The translations under genes and the position numbers were made by a program. DNA of 64,000 nucleotides, from the NCBI RefSeq assembly GCF_015709525.1, contig NZ_JADNRA010000035.1, positions 248,001-312,000 on the forward strand, written 5' to 3'. Positions 44,102-53,446 of the stretch are shown here, in pieces; positions within the stretch are counted from its first letter, which is position 1, and every line of letters starts with the position of its first letter. This DNA is from Methylocystis sp. L43 (GTDB lineage: Bacteria > Pseudomonadota > Alphaproteobacteria > Rhizobiales > Beijerinckiaceae). The notes beneath the pieces are model-generated. The model did not search any database, had not been told where the DNA came from, and worked only from the letters and a program-made list of their open reading frames with translations.

Positions 44102-45988
44102 TCAGCGCTGTCTCCACCAGCTTTCGAGCGTCGGGCTGAACATCGGCGATGCATAGCGCGGCAATCGCGCCGGGCGCGCGATGTCGGTCGAATGCGCGAG
44201 CCATTGGTCGGACGCATGATACAGCGGCACGACGTAGAAGCCGGACAGCAGCACGCGGTCGTACGCGCGCACGGCGGTGATGAAATCGTCGTGGCTGGTC
44301 GCGGCCAGCAGGGCGGCGATGAGCGCGTCGATGGCGGGTGAAGCGGCGCCGGCGAGGTTGAAAGAGGCTTCCTGGTTCGCGCTCGCAGACCCCCAGCGCA
44401 TGCGCTGCTCATTGCCCGGAGACGCCGAGGCGATCCATTGGCCGAGCATCATGTCGAAGTCGAACTTCTGCCGTCGGCGCTGATATTGCACCTCGTCGAC
44501 GAGGCGCACGCGGGCGTCGACGCCGATGCGCTGCAGCGAGGCGGCGTAGTTGAGCGCAAGCCGCTCCTGATTGCGGTCCTTGACCATGATCTCAAAGGCC
44601 ACAGGCTCGCCGTCCTTGCGCAAAACGCCGTTTTCGATGCGGTAGCCGGCGCTCTCGAGCAGATCGAGCGCGCGCTTGGCCATCTCGCGGTCGCGGCCAG
44701 ACCCGTCATTCACCGGCGGTCGCCAGCGGCCTTCCAGAATGTCTTCGCGCACGGCGTCCGGAAACGGCGCCAGCAAGGCGCGCTCCCCGGGGGACGCCGG
44801 GCGGCCAGAGGAAGACAATTCGGATTCGTCGAAGAAGCTTTTTGTGCGGGTGTAGAGGCCGGCGTAGAGATTCGTGTTGATCCATTCAAAGTCGAACATC
44901 ATGCCGAGCGCTTCGCGCAGGCGGATGTCCTTGAACAGGGGACGACGCGTATTGAAGACGAACCCCTCCATGCCTTTGGGGTTTTCGTTTTTCAGCGTCT
45001 CCTTCACCACGCGGCCTTCCGTGAGCGCCGGGAAGTCGTAGCCGCTCGCCCAGCGGGTCGTGCTGGTTTCGTCGCGATAGTCGAGAAGGCCCGCCTTGAA
45101 GGCTTCAAAGAGCGAATTGCCGTCACGGAAATATTGAATGTCGACCTCGTCGAAATTGTAGAATCCGCGCTGGCTCGGCAGGTCGGCGCCCCAATAGTCC
45201 TCATTGCGACGCAGCAGCAGGCGCGCGCCGACTTGCGCGTCCGCGATCACATAGGGGCCGGAGCCGACGGGCTTGGCGAGCGTCGCTTCGGAAAAGCGCT
45301 CGACGTCGGTCGCGTGTTTGGGCAGCACCGGCATGATCGCCAGAATGAGCGGCAGCTCCCGGTCGCCGACGCCAGAGAGGTCGTAATGGACGGTATGCGC
45401 GTCGGGCGCGTCGATCGATTTGACCAGCCCATAGGCGATGCGCTGCTGCGGCCGTCCCTTCGTCTTTAAGAGATCGAACGAGAACAGCACGTCTTGCGCG
45501 GTGATCGGCTTGCCGTCGGAAAAGCGCGCGCGCGGGTCGAGATGGAAGGTCACCTGCGAACGCGCCTGATCGACGTCGATCGACTGCGCGATCAGGCCGT
45601 AGAGCGTGAAGGGCTCGTCTTGCGAGCGGGCCATCAGGCTTTGAAAAACATTGCCGACAAGCCCCTGCGCCGCGGATCCCGACTTGAGATTGAACGGATT
45701 GAGGCTGTCGAAGGTGCCGGCGAGGCCGACGCGAAGTTTGCCGCCCTTCGTCGCGCCCGGCTCGGCGTAAGGGAAGTGATGGAAATCATTTGGCAAAGCG
45801 GGCGCGCCGTGCATGGCGATCCCATGCGTCGGGCAGGGCGCTTCGGCCGCCCGCGGGGGCGGCGCGGCGCCCGAAGCGGGCGCGGCGATAAGGAGCGACA
45901 GGGCGAAGCTGAGCGCGCGGCGCCCCCGCATTCGCTGTTCGCCGCCGCCGCTGGCGGGGCGTCTTGCAGGAATCGGGTGAATCTTCAT
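44102..45988 (-). CDS. Extracellular peptide/nickel-type solute-binding protein (SBP family 5)
   Basis: A protein of about 628 residues: signal peptide (ALSFALSLLIAAPASGAA), then a family-5 binding domain with GTFDSLNPFNLKSG, SDGKPITAQDVLFSFDLL and RLALNYAASLQRIGVD. It resembles the YejA branch of long oligopeptide-binding proteins. ATG 45988 is used; ATG 45931 would give an even shorter signal peptide. The permease and ATPase genes expected to accompany it are not in this part of the window. Confidence 0.86.
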   Translation of the reverse strand: MKIHPIPARRPASGGGEQRMRGRRALSFALSLLIAAPASGAAPPPRAAEAPCPTHGIAMHGAPALPNDFHHFPYAEPGATKGGKLRVGLAGTFDSLNPFNLKSGSAAQGLVGNVFQSLMARSQDEPFTLYGLIAQSIDVDQARSQVTFHLDPRARFSDGKPITAQDVLFSFDLLKTKGRPQQRIAYGLVKSIDAPDAHTVHYDLSGVGDRELPLILAIMPVLPKHATDVERFSEATLAKPVGSGPYVIADAQVGARLLLRRNEDYWGADLPSQRGFYNFDEVDIQYFRDGNSLFEAFKAGLLDYRDETSTTRWASGYDFPALTEGRVVKETLKNENPKGMEGFVFNTRRPLFKDIRLREALGMMFDFEWINTNLYAGLYTRTKSFFDESELSSSGRPASPGERALLAPFPDAVREDILEGRWRPPVNDGSGRDREMAKRALDLLESAGYRIENGVLRKDGEPVAFEIMVKDRNQERLALNYAASLQRIGVDARVRLVDEVQYQRRRQKFDFDMMLGQWIASASPGNEQRMRWGSASANQEASFNLAGAASPAIDALIAALLAATSHDDFITAVRAYDRVLLSGFYVVPLYHASDQWLAHSTDIARPARLPRYASPMFSPTLESWWRQR

Positions 45989-46298
45989 CGGCGGACCATA
46001 ATCCAACGTCCTGTCGCAAGAAGCGAGTCGCGCTTAAGTTTTCGGCCATTTTTTTGCGATAGTTGTGGGCAAAAAGCGCCTCCGCCAAGAATTGGCCGCT
46101 CCGTCCGGCTGGAATTTACTGCCGCGACCATGTAAGAGCGGTGCCGTCGCCTCGTCGGCGTCTCGCGATCGCGCTGGAACACGGGCTGGTCAAGTTCCAT
46201 GGCGCTGTGGCGCGAAGGCGGCTCCCGTTATGACGCGATCTCGAAACTATCCGGAGCCGGAGAGCGCCGGCCAGCAGGACAATCGAAAGGAACTTCCG
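45989..46298. other. Divergent intergenic region, SBP5 / IalB genes
   Basis: 310 bases between divergent genes. Short AT-rich runs (CTTTTTGCCC and TTTTTTTGCG near 46050-46075) could hold promoters, but no clean -10/-35 pair was picked out. No gene or strong hairpin seen. Confidence 0.4.
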
Positions 46299-47024
46299 AT
46301 GTCGACCCATATCTCGCGTTCTTGCGCGATCGCCCTTGCGGGAGCGTTGCTGTTCGTCGGCGGCGGCGCACTGGCTCAGCAGGCGCCGGCGGCCGGCGCA
46401 GCGCAGCAGCAGCAACAGCAGCCTCAGGGGCCGATTGCCGCCGAACTCGTCGCTGTCCAGCCGGACTGGACCAAGGTCTGCGGCGCCGATCCGCAGACTA
46501 AGAAGGAAATGTGCTACACGACGCGCGACTTCGGCGTGTCGGCGAAGGAGGGCGAGGCGCCCCAGCCGCTGCTCGCGCTCGCAATCTACGATCCCAAGGG
46601 CGACGATCAGAAGATCATCCGTCTGCTGCTGCCGCCGGGGCTGATGCTGAAACCCGGCTTCCGCTTTTCGATCGATAAGGGAGCGCCGGAAAGCGGCGCG
46701 TTCGAAATCTGCTTCCCGAATGGCTGTTTCGCCGAGGCGAAGGTCAAGAAGGCGGTCGTTGACGGCATGAAGAAGGCCGAAAAAATGACCGTAGTCGTTA
46801 AGAATCAGGCGAACGGCGAGGTCACCTTCTATCTGCCGCTCGCCAATTTCGGCAAAGCCTTCGACGGCCCCGCCGTCGACCCGAAGGTTCTCGAAGAGCA
46901 GCAAAAGAAGCTGCAGGAAGAACTTCAGAAGAAGGCCGAGGAAGAGCGCAAGAAGCTCGAGGCTCAGAAGGGCGCCGCCACGTCGCCCGCGCCGAAGCCC
47001 GCGCCGGCCGCTACGAAGAAATAA
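46299..47024 (+). CDS. Invasion-associated locus B (IalB) family protein
   Basis: A 241-residue periplasmic protein. Signal peptide (CAIALAGALLFVGGGALA) followed by a Gln-rich linker, then the IalB domain with two cysteine pairs: KVCGADPQTKKEMCYTTRD and FEICFPNGCFAEAKV. The last 55 residues are a charged helix (KKLQEELQKKAEEERKKLE) and a Pro/Ala tail. The name derives from Bartonella; in free-living members the role is unknown. A strong terminator follows at once. Confidence 0.9.
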   Translation: MSTHISRSCAIALAGALLFVGGGALAQQAPAAGAAQQQQQQPQGPIAAELVAVQPDWTKVCGADPQTKKEMCYTTRDFGVSAKEGEAPQPLLALAIYDPKGDDQKIIRLLLPPGLMLKPGFRFSIDKGAPESGAFEICFPNGCFAEAKVKKAVVDGMKKAEKMTVVVKNQANGEVTFYLPLANFGKAFDGPAVDPKVLEEQQKKLQEELQKKAEEERKKLEAQKGAATSPAPKPAPAATKK

Positions 47025-47045
47025 GTTTGTAACGAGCCCGAAGAA

Positions 47046-47079
47046 AACCCGCGCGGGACGCTCCCGCGCGGGTTTTTTT
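47046..47079 (+). terminator. Intrinsic terminator after the IalB gene
   Basis: A perfect 13-bp stem AACCCGCGCGGGA/TCCCGCGCGGGTT with a 3-base loop, followed by seven T. It is the clearest rho-independent terminator in the window and separates the IalB gene from the oxidase operon. Confidence 0.93.
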
Positions 47080-47272
47080 GTAGCCATTGGCCCCGGGCGC
47101 GAATAACGCGCGGCGCGGCGTCGCCCTTCCGCCCTCAGCTTTTCCCAGAGATTCGCTGAACCCCCGACGAGTCGCGCATAACGACAGCGTCACTTTGACG
47201 CGCGGCGATGAGCCGGTCTATATAGGCCGTCGGCCAAATCCATCGACAACCACCGGCGAGGTCAAAGCACGC

Positions 47273-48100
47273 ATGTCTATCGCCATCGCTATGGTCCTGG
47301 TCGTCGCGGGTTCGATCCTGTTTCACGTGTTGAGTCCCTGGCGGGCGACGCCGATCGCGTCGAACTGGGGCTTCATCGACGACACGATGGGGCTGACCTT
47401 CCTTGTCACGGGAGCCGGATTCGTCGCGGTCATCCTGTTCATGGCGTATTGCCTCTATCGCTTTCGCCATGTGCCGGGCCGGCGCGCCGCCTATGAGCCG
47501 GAGAATCAAAAGCTCGAAGCCTGGCTTGGAATCGTCACGACGATCGCCGTCATCATTCTCCTCGCGCCCGGCCTGCTCGTCTGGGGTCAGTTCATCACCG
47601 TGCCTAAGGACGCGATGGTGATTGAAGCGGTGGGAGTCCAGTGGAGCTGGAGCTTCCGCCTGCCGGGCGCCGACAACCAGCTCGGCTCGAGCGATGTGCG
47701 CTACATCGACACCACCAATTCCATGGGTTTGAGCCCGGCCGATCCGAAGGGGCAGGATGATCTGCTGATCGCAAGCAGCGAATTGCATCTGCCGATCGGC
47801 AAGCCGGTCAAGGTCCTGCTGCGCTCGATCGACGTCCTACATGACTTCTATGTCCCCGAGATCAGGGCGAAGATGGACCTCGTGCCGGGCGTTGTCACAT
47901 ATTTTTGGTTCACGCCGACCAAGATCGGCGAATATGAGATACTCTGCGCCGCCTATTGCGGCACAGGGCATCCGCAGATGCGCGGCAAGATGGTCATAGA
48001 GTCGGAGGCCGACTTCGAGACCTGGCGCACGGCGCAGCAGACGTTCGAGCAGTCGCGCAAGAGCGACGCGAGCCGAGACAAGCGGGCCTCTGCTCAATGA
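47273..48100 (+). CDS. ctaC: Cytochrome c oxidase subunit II
   Basis: A 275-residue subunit with two N-terminal membrane helices and a periplasmic cupredoxin domain. The CuA ligands are present: His in DVLHDFYVP and the Cys-x3-Cys-x3-His-x2-Met of CAAYCGTGHPQM. The aromatic electron-entry region is VQWSWSF. ATG 47273 is chosen; a longer upstream frame overlaps non-coding DNA. The operon order II-I-III-III resembles the alternative oxidase coxMNOP of Bradyrhizobium; that comparison is from memory. Confidence 0.92.
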   Translation: MSIAIAMVLVVAGSILFHVLSPWRATPIASNWGFIDDTMGLTFLVTGAGFVAVILFMAYCLYRFRHVPGRRAAYEPENQKLEAWLGIVTTIAVIILLAPGLLVWGQFITVPKDAMVIEAVGVQWSWSFRLPGADNQLGSSDVRYIDTTNSMGLSPADPKGQDDLLIASSELHLPIGKPVKVLLRSIDVLHDFYVPEIRAKMDLVPGVVTYFWFTPTKIGEYEILCAAYCGTGHPQMRGKMVIESEADFETWRTAQQTFEQSRKSDASRDKRASAQ

Positions 48101-48219
48101 CGCTCACCGATGCGAGTTGCGCCGCTTTGACATTCATCGCCGCTGATCGAGCGCCGCCGCGACGGGGCTCCATCAATCGCCGGAAGCGCGATAGGGGCGA
48201 AGGGAGGATCGTTCCATGA
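48097..48219 (+). CDS. 40-codon ORF coupled between oxidase subunits II and I (tentative)
   Basis: The ATG overlaps the subunit II stop (ATGA) and its own TGA overlaps the subunit I ATG (ATGA), so the reading frame exactly fills the gap. The product starts MTLTDASCAALTFIAADR and ends in a strongly basic tail. No ribosome site of its own and no known family; it may only couple ribosomes from one cistron to the next. Low confidence as a stable protein. Confidence 0.3.
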   Translation: MTLTDASCAALTFIAADRAPPRRGSINRRKRDRGEGRIVP

Positions 48220-49982
48220 CCGACGCCAGCGTACCCCAGAACGTCGCGCCGCCGCCGGCGGAGGTGCCGGACGTCGACCTCTATCACGCGCACAGCTGGA
48301 TCACGAAATATGTGTTCAGCCAGGACGCCAAGGTCATCGCCATTCAATACGCCGGCACGGCCATCACCGTCGGCATTTTGGCCCTGGTGCTGTCATGGGT
48401 GATTCGCCTGCAGCTCGCCTTTCCAGGGGCGATCCCTTTCATTGACGCCAACGTCTATTACCAGTCCGTGACCATGCATGGCATGATCATGGTCGTGTAT
48501 ATGCTCACCGCCATCTTTCTCGGCGGCTTCGGCAACTATCTCATTCCGCTGATGGTCGGCGCGAGGGACATGGTGTTCCCTTACGTCAACATGCTCAGCT
48601 ACTGGGTCTATCTGATCGCGACCCTCGTTCTCGTCTCGAGCTATTTTTTCCCGGGCGGGCCGACCGGCGCCGGCTGGACGCTTTATCCGCCGCAATCGAT
48701 TCTGACGGGCACGCCGGGCCACGAATACGGCATCATTCTGATGCTCGTCTCGTTGATCCTCTTCATCGTCGGCTTCACGATGGGCGGACTGAATTACGTG
48801 GTGACGGTGCTGCAGGCGCGCACCCGAGGCATGACGCTGATGCGCATGCCGCTGACGGTGTGGGGGATCTTCTCCGCCGCCGTCATGGCGCTTCTCGCCT
48901 TTCCCGGCCTTTTCGTCGCCTGCGTCATGCTGCTCCTCGACCGCACGCTCGGCACGAGCTTCTTCATGCCGTCGCTCGTCGAACTCGGCGAACGCAAGGA
49001 CTATGTCGGCGGCAGCCCGATCCTGTTCCAGCACCTGTTCTGGTTCTTCGGCCATCCAGAGGTCTATATCGTCGCGCTGCCGGCCTTCGGCATCGTTTCC
49101 GATCTGATCAGCGTGCATGCGCGCAAGAACATCTTCGGCTACAGAATGATGGTCTGGGCCATCATCGCCATCGGCGTGCTCAGCATGGTGGTCTGGGGCC
49201 ACCATATGTATATCAGCGGCATGGACCCGTGGTTCGGGTTCTTCTTCGCGGTGACGACGCTCGCGATCGCGGTGCCGACGGCGCTGAAGGTGTATAATTG
49301 GGTGCTGACCCTCTGGCACGCCGACATTCACTTCACGACGCCGATGCTGTTCGCGCTGGGGTTCCTCGTCACTTTCGTCAACGGCGGCATTACCGGCCTC
49401 TATCTCGGCAATGTCATCGTCGACGTGCCGCTGTCGGCGACGCTGTTCGTCGTCGCCCATTTCCACATGGTGATGGGCATCGCGCCGGTGCTCGTCATCT
49501 TCGGCGCCATCTATCATTGGTATCCGAAGATCACCGGCCGCATGATGGACGAGCGGCTCGGCAAGATTCACTTCTGGATCACCTTCCTCGGCGCCTATGC
49601 GATCTTCTTTCCGATGCACTATCTGGGCGTGCTCGGGATGCCGCGGCGCTTTTACGAGATGGGCGAAACCGCCTTCGTGCCCGCGTCGGCCGCCACGCTC
49701 AACATTGTCATCACGGTCATCGCCTTGGCGGTCGGCTTCGCGCAGTCGATCTTCTTCTACAATCTGTTCAAGAGCCTGAAATACGGCGCCCCCGCCGGCG
49801 GCAATCCCTGGCGCGCCGCTTCGCTCGAATGGCAGACTCCGGAGACGCCGCCGGGACACGGCAATTGGGGTAAGCATCTTCCGGTGGTTTATCGCTGGCC
49901 TTACGCCTATAGCGTGCCCGGCGCGCCGGAGGATTATCTGCCGCAGAACGCGCCGCCGGTCAGAGGAGAGCGTTCGCCATGA
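48216..49982 (+). CDS. ctaD: Cytochrome c oxidase subunit I
   Basis: The 588-residue catalytic subunit, twelve or more membrane helices. Haem and copper ligands are all visible: SVTMHGMIMV (low-spin haem), FFGHPEVYI with CuB His, the D-channel Glu and cross-linked Tyr, WGHHMYISGMD with the other two CuB His, and VVAHFHMVMG for the two haem irons. The D-channel entry GNYLIPLMVGARDMVFP is intact, so this is an A1-type proton-pumping oxidase. GGGAGGATCGTTCC precedes the ATG. Confidence 0.96.
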   Translation: MTDASVPQNVAPPPAEVPDVDLYHAHSWITKYVFSQDAKVIAIQYAGTAITVGILALVLSWVIRLQLAFPGAIPFIDANVYYQSVTMHGMIMVVYMLTAIFLGGFGNYLIPLMVGARDMVFPYVNMLSYWVYLIATLVLVSSYFFPGGPTGAGWTLYPPQSILTGTPGHEYGIILMLVSLILFIVGFTMGGLNYVVTVLQARTRGMTLMRMPLTVWGIFSAAVMALLAFPGLFVACVMLLLDRTLGTSFFMPSLVELGERKDYVGGSPILFQHLFWFFGHPEVYIVALPAFGIVSDLISVHARKNIFGYRMMVWAIIAIGVLSMVVWGHHMYISGMDPWFGFFFAVTTLAIAVPTALKVYNWVLTLWHADIHFTTPMLFALGFLVTFVNGGITGLYLGNVIVDVPLSATLFVVAHFHMVMGIAPVLVIFGAIYHWYPKITGRMMDERLGKIHFWITFLGAYAIFFPMHYLGVLGMPRRFYEMGETAFVPASAATLNIVITVIALAVGFAQSIFFYNLFKSLKYGAPAGGNPWRAASLEWQTPETPPGHGNWGKHLPVVYRWPYAYSVPGAPEDYLPQNAPPVRGERSP

Positions 49983-50689
49983 GCGTCATGGGGCTCTTCT
50001 TTATCTTCATCGCCACCGTCGCCATCATGTGGTTGGTGCGCCAGGGGGTGATGGAGTCGCCTTGGCTCGAGGAAGGCGAGGTTGCGCATTATCGTCGCGC
50101 CGGCGGCGCCGAGCCGCCGACAGCCGGGAGAGTGGGGCTCGCGGTCTTTCTCGCTGTCGCCGGCTGTCTGTTCTCGCTGCTCGCCGCCGCTTTTTTCATG
50201 CGCGGCGATGCGCCCGACTGGCAGATGCCGCCGATCCCCGGCGTTCTCTGGGTCAACACTTTTCTTCTCGCCGCCAGCAGCGTCGCCCTGCAGGTCGCGG
50301 TCTTCGCCGCCCGGCGCGCCGACGCCGAGCGGGTCAAGACGGCGCTGCTTGTCGGAGCGGTAACGGCGGCTCTTTTCCTGATCGGTCAAATCTGGGCGTG
50401 GCGCGAACTTCTCGAGCTGCGGTTCTTCGCTTCGAGCAACGCCGCCAACGCCTTCTTCTATCTGCTGACGGGCGTGCATGCGCTGCATCTCATTGGCGGT
50501 CTGGTGGCGCTTGCGCGAACCACCGACAAGGTGCGCGGCGCCGAGCGAGTCACCAAGGCGCTGACGACGAGCGTCGAACTCTGCGCCATCTATTGGCATT
50601 TTCTGCTGTTCGTCTGGTTGCTGATGTTCGCCATGCTGATCGGCTGGGCCGATGGTTTCGGCGCCATCTGCCGGCGTCTGCTTTCGTAA
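49979..50689 (+). CDS. Cytochrome c oxidase subunit III-like protein (first copy)
   Basis: A 236-residue membrane protein of the heme-copper oxidase subunit III family, with about six hydrophobic segments. The C-terminal half carries the family core GVHALHLIGGLVAL and ELCAIYWHFLLFVWLLMF. It is shorter in conserved loops than the next gene and is probably the divergent partner. Start overlaps the subunit I stop (ATGA), so it is tightly coupled. Confidence 0.88.
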   Translation: MSVMGLFFIFIATVAIMWLVRQGVMESPWLEEGEVAHYRRAGGAEPPTAGRVGLAVFLAVAGCLFSLLAAAFFMRGDAPDWQMPPIPGVLWVNTFLLAASSVALQVAVFAARRADAERVKTALLVGAVTAALFLIGQIWAWRELLELRFFASSNAANAFFYLLTGVHALHLIGGLVALARTTDKVRGAERVTKALTTSVELCAIYWHFLLFVWLLMFAMLIGWADGFGAICRRLLS

Positions 50690-50701
50690 AGGGAACGCGC
50701 T

Positions 50702-51430
50702 ATGACGGCGGAGCCTGTCACGACTGAACATGTAACGACCGAGCTCAATCTGCGGAGCAGCCTGCACGGCATGGTCGCTGACTGGTCCTCGGATCAGCGC
50801 TCTTTTAAGAGCGCGTCCTGGGGCAAGGCGATGATGTGGATCTTCCTCGTCAGCGACACCTTCGTCTTCAGCTGTTTTCTGATTTCCTACATGACGGTGC
50901 GCATGTCCACGACGGTGGAATGGCCGCACCCGAGCGAAATCTTCGCGCTCGAGATCGGCGGCAAGAAAATCCCGCTCATCCTCATCGCCATCATGACATT
51001 CGATCTCATCACGAGCTCGGGCACCATGGCGATGGCCGTCAACTTCGCCTATGCGCGCGAGCGCAGGAAGGCCGCGATTTTGATGCTGGTGACGGCGTTC
51101 TTTGGCGCCGCCTTCGTCGGCATGCAGGCCTTCGAATGGACCAAGCTCATTCACGAAGGCGTGCGGCCGTGGGGCAATCCCTTCGGCGCGGCGCAGTTCG
51201 GCTCGAGCTTCTTCATGATCACCGGTTTTCACGGTTTCCACGTGTCGATCGGCGTGATTTTCCTGCTCATCATCGCGCGCGCCGTCTGGCGCGGCGATTA
51301 TGACGTCGGACGGCGCGGCTTTTTCACGAGCCGCAAGGGCAGATACGAGATCGTCGAGATCATGGGCCTATATTGGCACTTCGTGGATCTCGTATGGGTC
51401 TTCATCTTCGCATTCTTCTATCTGTGGTGA
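50702..51430 (+). CDS. Cytochrome c oxidase subunit III (second copy)
   Basis: A 242-residue subunit III with the fuller family pattern: KAMMWIFLVSDTFVFSCFL, GMQAFEWTKLIHEG, FMITGFHGFHVSIGVIFLL and EIMGLYWHFVDLVWVFIFA. It follows the first copy by 12 bases. Two tandem III-type genes suggest the enzyme uses both, as in Bradyrhizobium coxO/coxP, rather than redundancy. Confidence 0.92.
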   Translation: MTAEPVTTEHVTTELNLRSSLHGMVADWSSDQRSFKSASWGKAMMWIFLVSDTFVFSCFLISYMTVRMSTTVEWPHPSEIFALEIGGKKIPLILIAIMTFDLITSSGTMAMAVNFAYARERRKAAILMLVTAFFGAAFVGMQAFEWTKLIHEGVRPWGNPFGAAQFGSSFFMITGFHGFHVSIGVIFLLIIARAVWRGDYDVGRRGFFTSRKGRYEIVEIMGLYWHFVDLVWVFIFAFFYLW

Positions 51431-51450
51431 CGTCTCCGACGGGGGAAATG

Positions 51451-51831
51451 ATGACGGCGACGACGGACGATACGACCCATAGCCATGTTCAAGTCGCGCA
51501 AGCGGCGCAGCCCGCGGCGCAGGCGCATGGCCAGCAGCATCCGATCAAGCTCTATCTTCTGGTGTGGGGGCTGCTCTTCGTTCTGAGCGCCTGCTCCTAT
51601 CTCGTCGATTATTTCGACTTCCAGGGCTATTTGCGCTGGTTCCTGATCGTCGTGTTCATGCTGCTGAAGGCCGGGCTCATCGTCGCCGTCTTCATGCACA
51701 TGGCGTGGGAGCGGCTGGCGCTGGTCGTCGCGATTCTGGCGCCGCCGATGGCGGTTCTCGTGCTGATGGCGATGATGGCGTGGGAAGGCGACTACACCAA
51801 TTATCTGCGCGTGATCTTTTTCGGCGCGTGA
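51451..51831 (+). CDS. Cytochrome c oxidase subunit IV family protein
   Basis: A 126-residue protein with a Gln/Ala-rich N terminus and three membrane helices (LYLLVWGLLFVLSACSYLV, WFLIVVFMLLKAGLIVAVF, VVAILAPPMAVLVLMAMMA), matching the prokaryotic subunit IV/CyoD-like family. ATG ATG at 51448/51451 follows GGGGGAA; the second gives better spacing. It assists assembly or stability in related oxidases. Confidence 0.88.
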   Translation: MTATTDDTTHSHVQVAQAAQPAAQAHGQQHPIKLYLLVWGLLFVLSACSYLVDYFDFQGYLRWFLIVVFMLLKAGLIVAVFMHMAWERLALVVAILAPPMAVLVLMAMMAWEGDYTNYLRVIFFGA

Positions 51832-51893
51832 TGCGGGCTCGCCCGCTCCGCCTGAATAAATCGCGCTGATCTCGGGCCGTCGGAGAATGGCAA

Positions 51894-52010
51894 ATGCGAG
51901 AACAGGATCAGCGCGTCGCCAATAAGGCGATCCTCATCGTCCTCTCGGCGCTCTGCCTCGTCATGATCATTTTTCTCGGCGCCTGGACGCTCGTCGCGCA
52001 TCTGCAATAG
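51894..52010 (+). CDS. 38-residue single-helix membrane protein ending the oxidase operon
   Basis: A 38-codon gene 62 bases after subunit IV, below the usual annotation size. The product starts MREQDQRVANKA and has one long hydrophobic helix, ILIVLSALCLVMIIFLGAW, then a short tail TLVAHLQ. GGAG lies about 9 bases before the ATG. Single-helix small subunits (CcoQ, CydX, CtaF-like) are known in oxidases, so a role as an accessory subunit is a reasonable inference. No family recognised. Confidence 0.7.
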   Translation: MREQDQRVANKAILIVLSALCLVMIIFLGAWTLVAHLQ

Positions 52011-52018
52011 CGCGCGGG

Positions 52019-53446
52019 CTATTCATCGAGCGCTCCCTCCTCATTGACCGCATGCGCTAGGCCGGCCGTCGTCACCAGTCCCGCGACGCTGACGACGACC
52101 ATGAGGGCGACGACGCCCGTGAGTCCCCAGCCGGCCTGCAGTTGCGGCACCACGAATGTGCCGAAAGTGGCGCCGACCTTGGCGCTCGCCGCCGCAAAGC
52201 CGCTCGCCGAGGCGCGAATGGTCGTCGGGAAAAGCGTCGGCGCGAGGGTGAACGTCGTGGCGTTGGGTCCGGCGTTCATCGCGAAATTGAACAGCATGAA
52301 GCCGCCGATGACGAAGGCGAGATGCGCATTGGCGCCATTGTCCGACATCGCGGCGAAGAGCAACAGCAGCATGCCAAGCCCCATGCCGCTAAATCCTGCG
52401 ACCTGCATGGTGATCCGGCCAAAACGGGGAACAGCCCAGAGGCTCGCCACAAAGCCGACGATGAGAAAAGCGTCGACGATGGCGCTGCCTTCCGCGTCGG
52501 CGAAGTCGGCCGCGATCGAGCCCGCGTCGGCGGCGCCAAGATGCATGGCGCCGAGAATAACGGGCGTGAACAGGCCAACGCCGTAGGTCGCCACGTCCAT
52601 CAACATCCATGGGAGGGAGACGAGCATCGTGCGGGCGCGATAGGCTTTGCGGAACAGCGTCGAATAGCCGACGTCCTGCGCATTGGGCGCGGAAGCCCGC
52701 TTGGACGTTGCAAGGGCGACTGCTTTCGCGCCAAGGTTCTCGGGCCTCTCGCCGAACTCGATCGACAATGTCTTGAGCAGCGCCGTCGCTTCGCCGATGC
52801 GTCCCTTTGTGACCAGCCAACGCACGCTTTCCGGCGCCCATAGGCGCGCAGATAAGAAAAGCAACGCAATCATGCCGCTGGCGCCGAACAGCAGCCGCCA
52901 GTCTTCTGTTGACGGTCGCAGCTTCAATAAAGCGAGGCCGGCGAGAGCCGCCGCCGCCATGCCGACCGACTGCAGGGCGATCGTCGCAACCGTCATTCTG
53001 TTGCGCGTGGCGCGCGGCATGAGTTCCGACACATAGGCGCCGCTCGTCGGAAAATCGATGCCGACGCCAACGCCAAGCAGGAACTGCGACAGCAGGATGA
53101 CGCGGGCGTTCGGCGCCGCCGCGCCGATAAAGCATGCGAGCGCGATGATCGCCATGTCGGCGATGAAAACGCGCTTGCGGCCGAATCTGTCCGCGCCGAT
53201 GCCGCCGAGCGCCGACCCCGCGACCGCGCCGAGCACCAGCGCCGATCCAATCAGGCCGACGAAAAGCGGGCTGATCGGAAAGTCGCGCTTGAGCAGCGGC
53301 AGCGCGACGCCCAGTCCGGACACCGAGAAGCCGTCCAAAAACGCGCCGCCGCTGGCTGCGAGCCAATAGGCGTAATGACGCCATGTCATCGGCGCTTCGT
53401 CGAGCGCGGAAAAGACCGAGGCGGCGTTCACTGGCGACGCCGTCAC
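52019..53446 (-). CDS. MFS transporter (sugar-porter/AAHS-like)
   Basis: A 475-residue major facilitator with twelve membrane segments and an N-terminal cytoplasmic stretch. The loop 2-3 motif GGIGADRFGRKRVFIADM and the GVGVGIDFPTSGAYVSELMP segment resemble the metabolite/organic-acid:H+ symporter and SV2 branches. Substrate unknown. It overlaps the PPK2 gene by 4 bases (ATGA), so both are co-translated. Confidence 0.85.
   Translation of the reverse strand: MTASPVNAASVFSALDEAPMTWRHYAYWLAASGGAFLDGFSVSGLGVALPLLKRDFPISPLFVGLIGSALVLGAVAGSALGGIGADRFGRKRVFIADMAIIALACFIGAAAPNARVILLSQFLLGVGVGIDFPTSGAYVSELMPRATRNRMTVATIALQSVGMAAAALAGLALLKLRPSTEDWRLLFGASGMIALLFLSARLWAPESVRWLVTKGRIGEATALLKTLSIEFGERPENLGAKAVALATSKRASAPNAQDVGYSTLFRKAYRARTMLVSLPWMLMDVATYGVGLFTPVILGAMHLGAADAGSIAADFADAEGSAIVDAFLIVGFVASLWAVPRFGRITMQVAGFSGMGLGMLLLLFAAMSDNGANAHLAFVIGGFMLFNFAMNAGPNATTFTLAPTLFPTTIRASASGFAAASAKVGATFGTFVVPQLQAGWGLTGVVALMVVVSVAGLVTTAGLAHAVNEEGALDE

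Noticed and set aside
48393-49877. 494-codon open frame on the minus strand
   Set aside because: Antisense shadow of cytochrome oxidase subunit I; composition is charged and repetitive without any recognisable motif.
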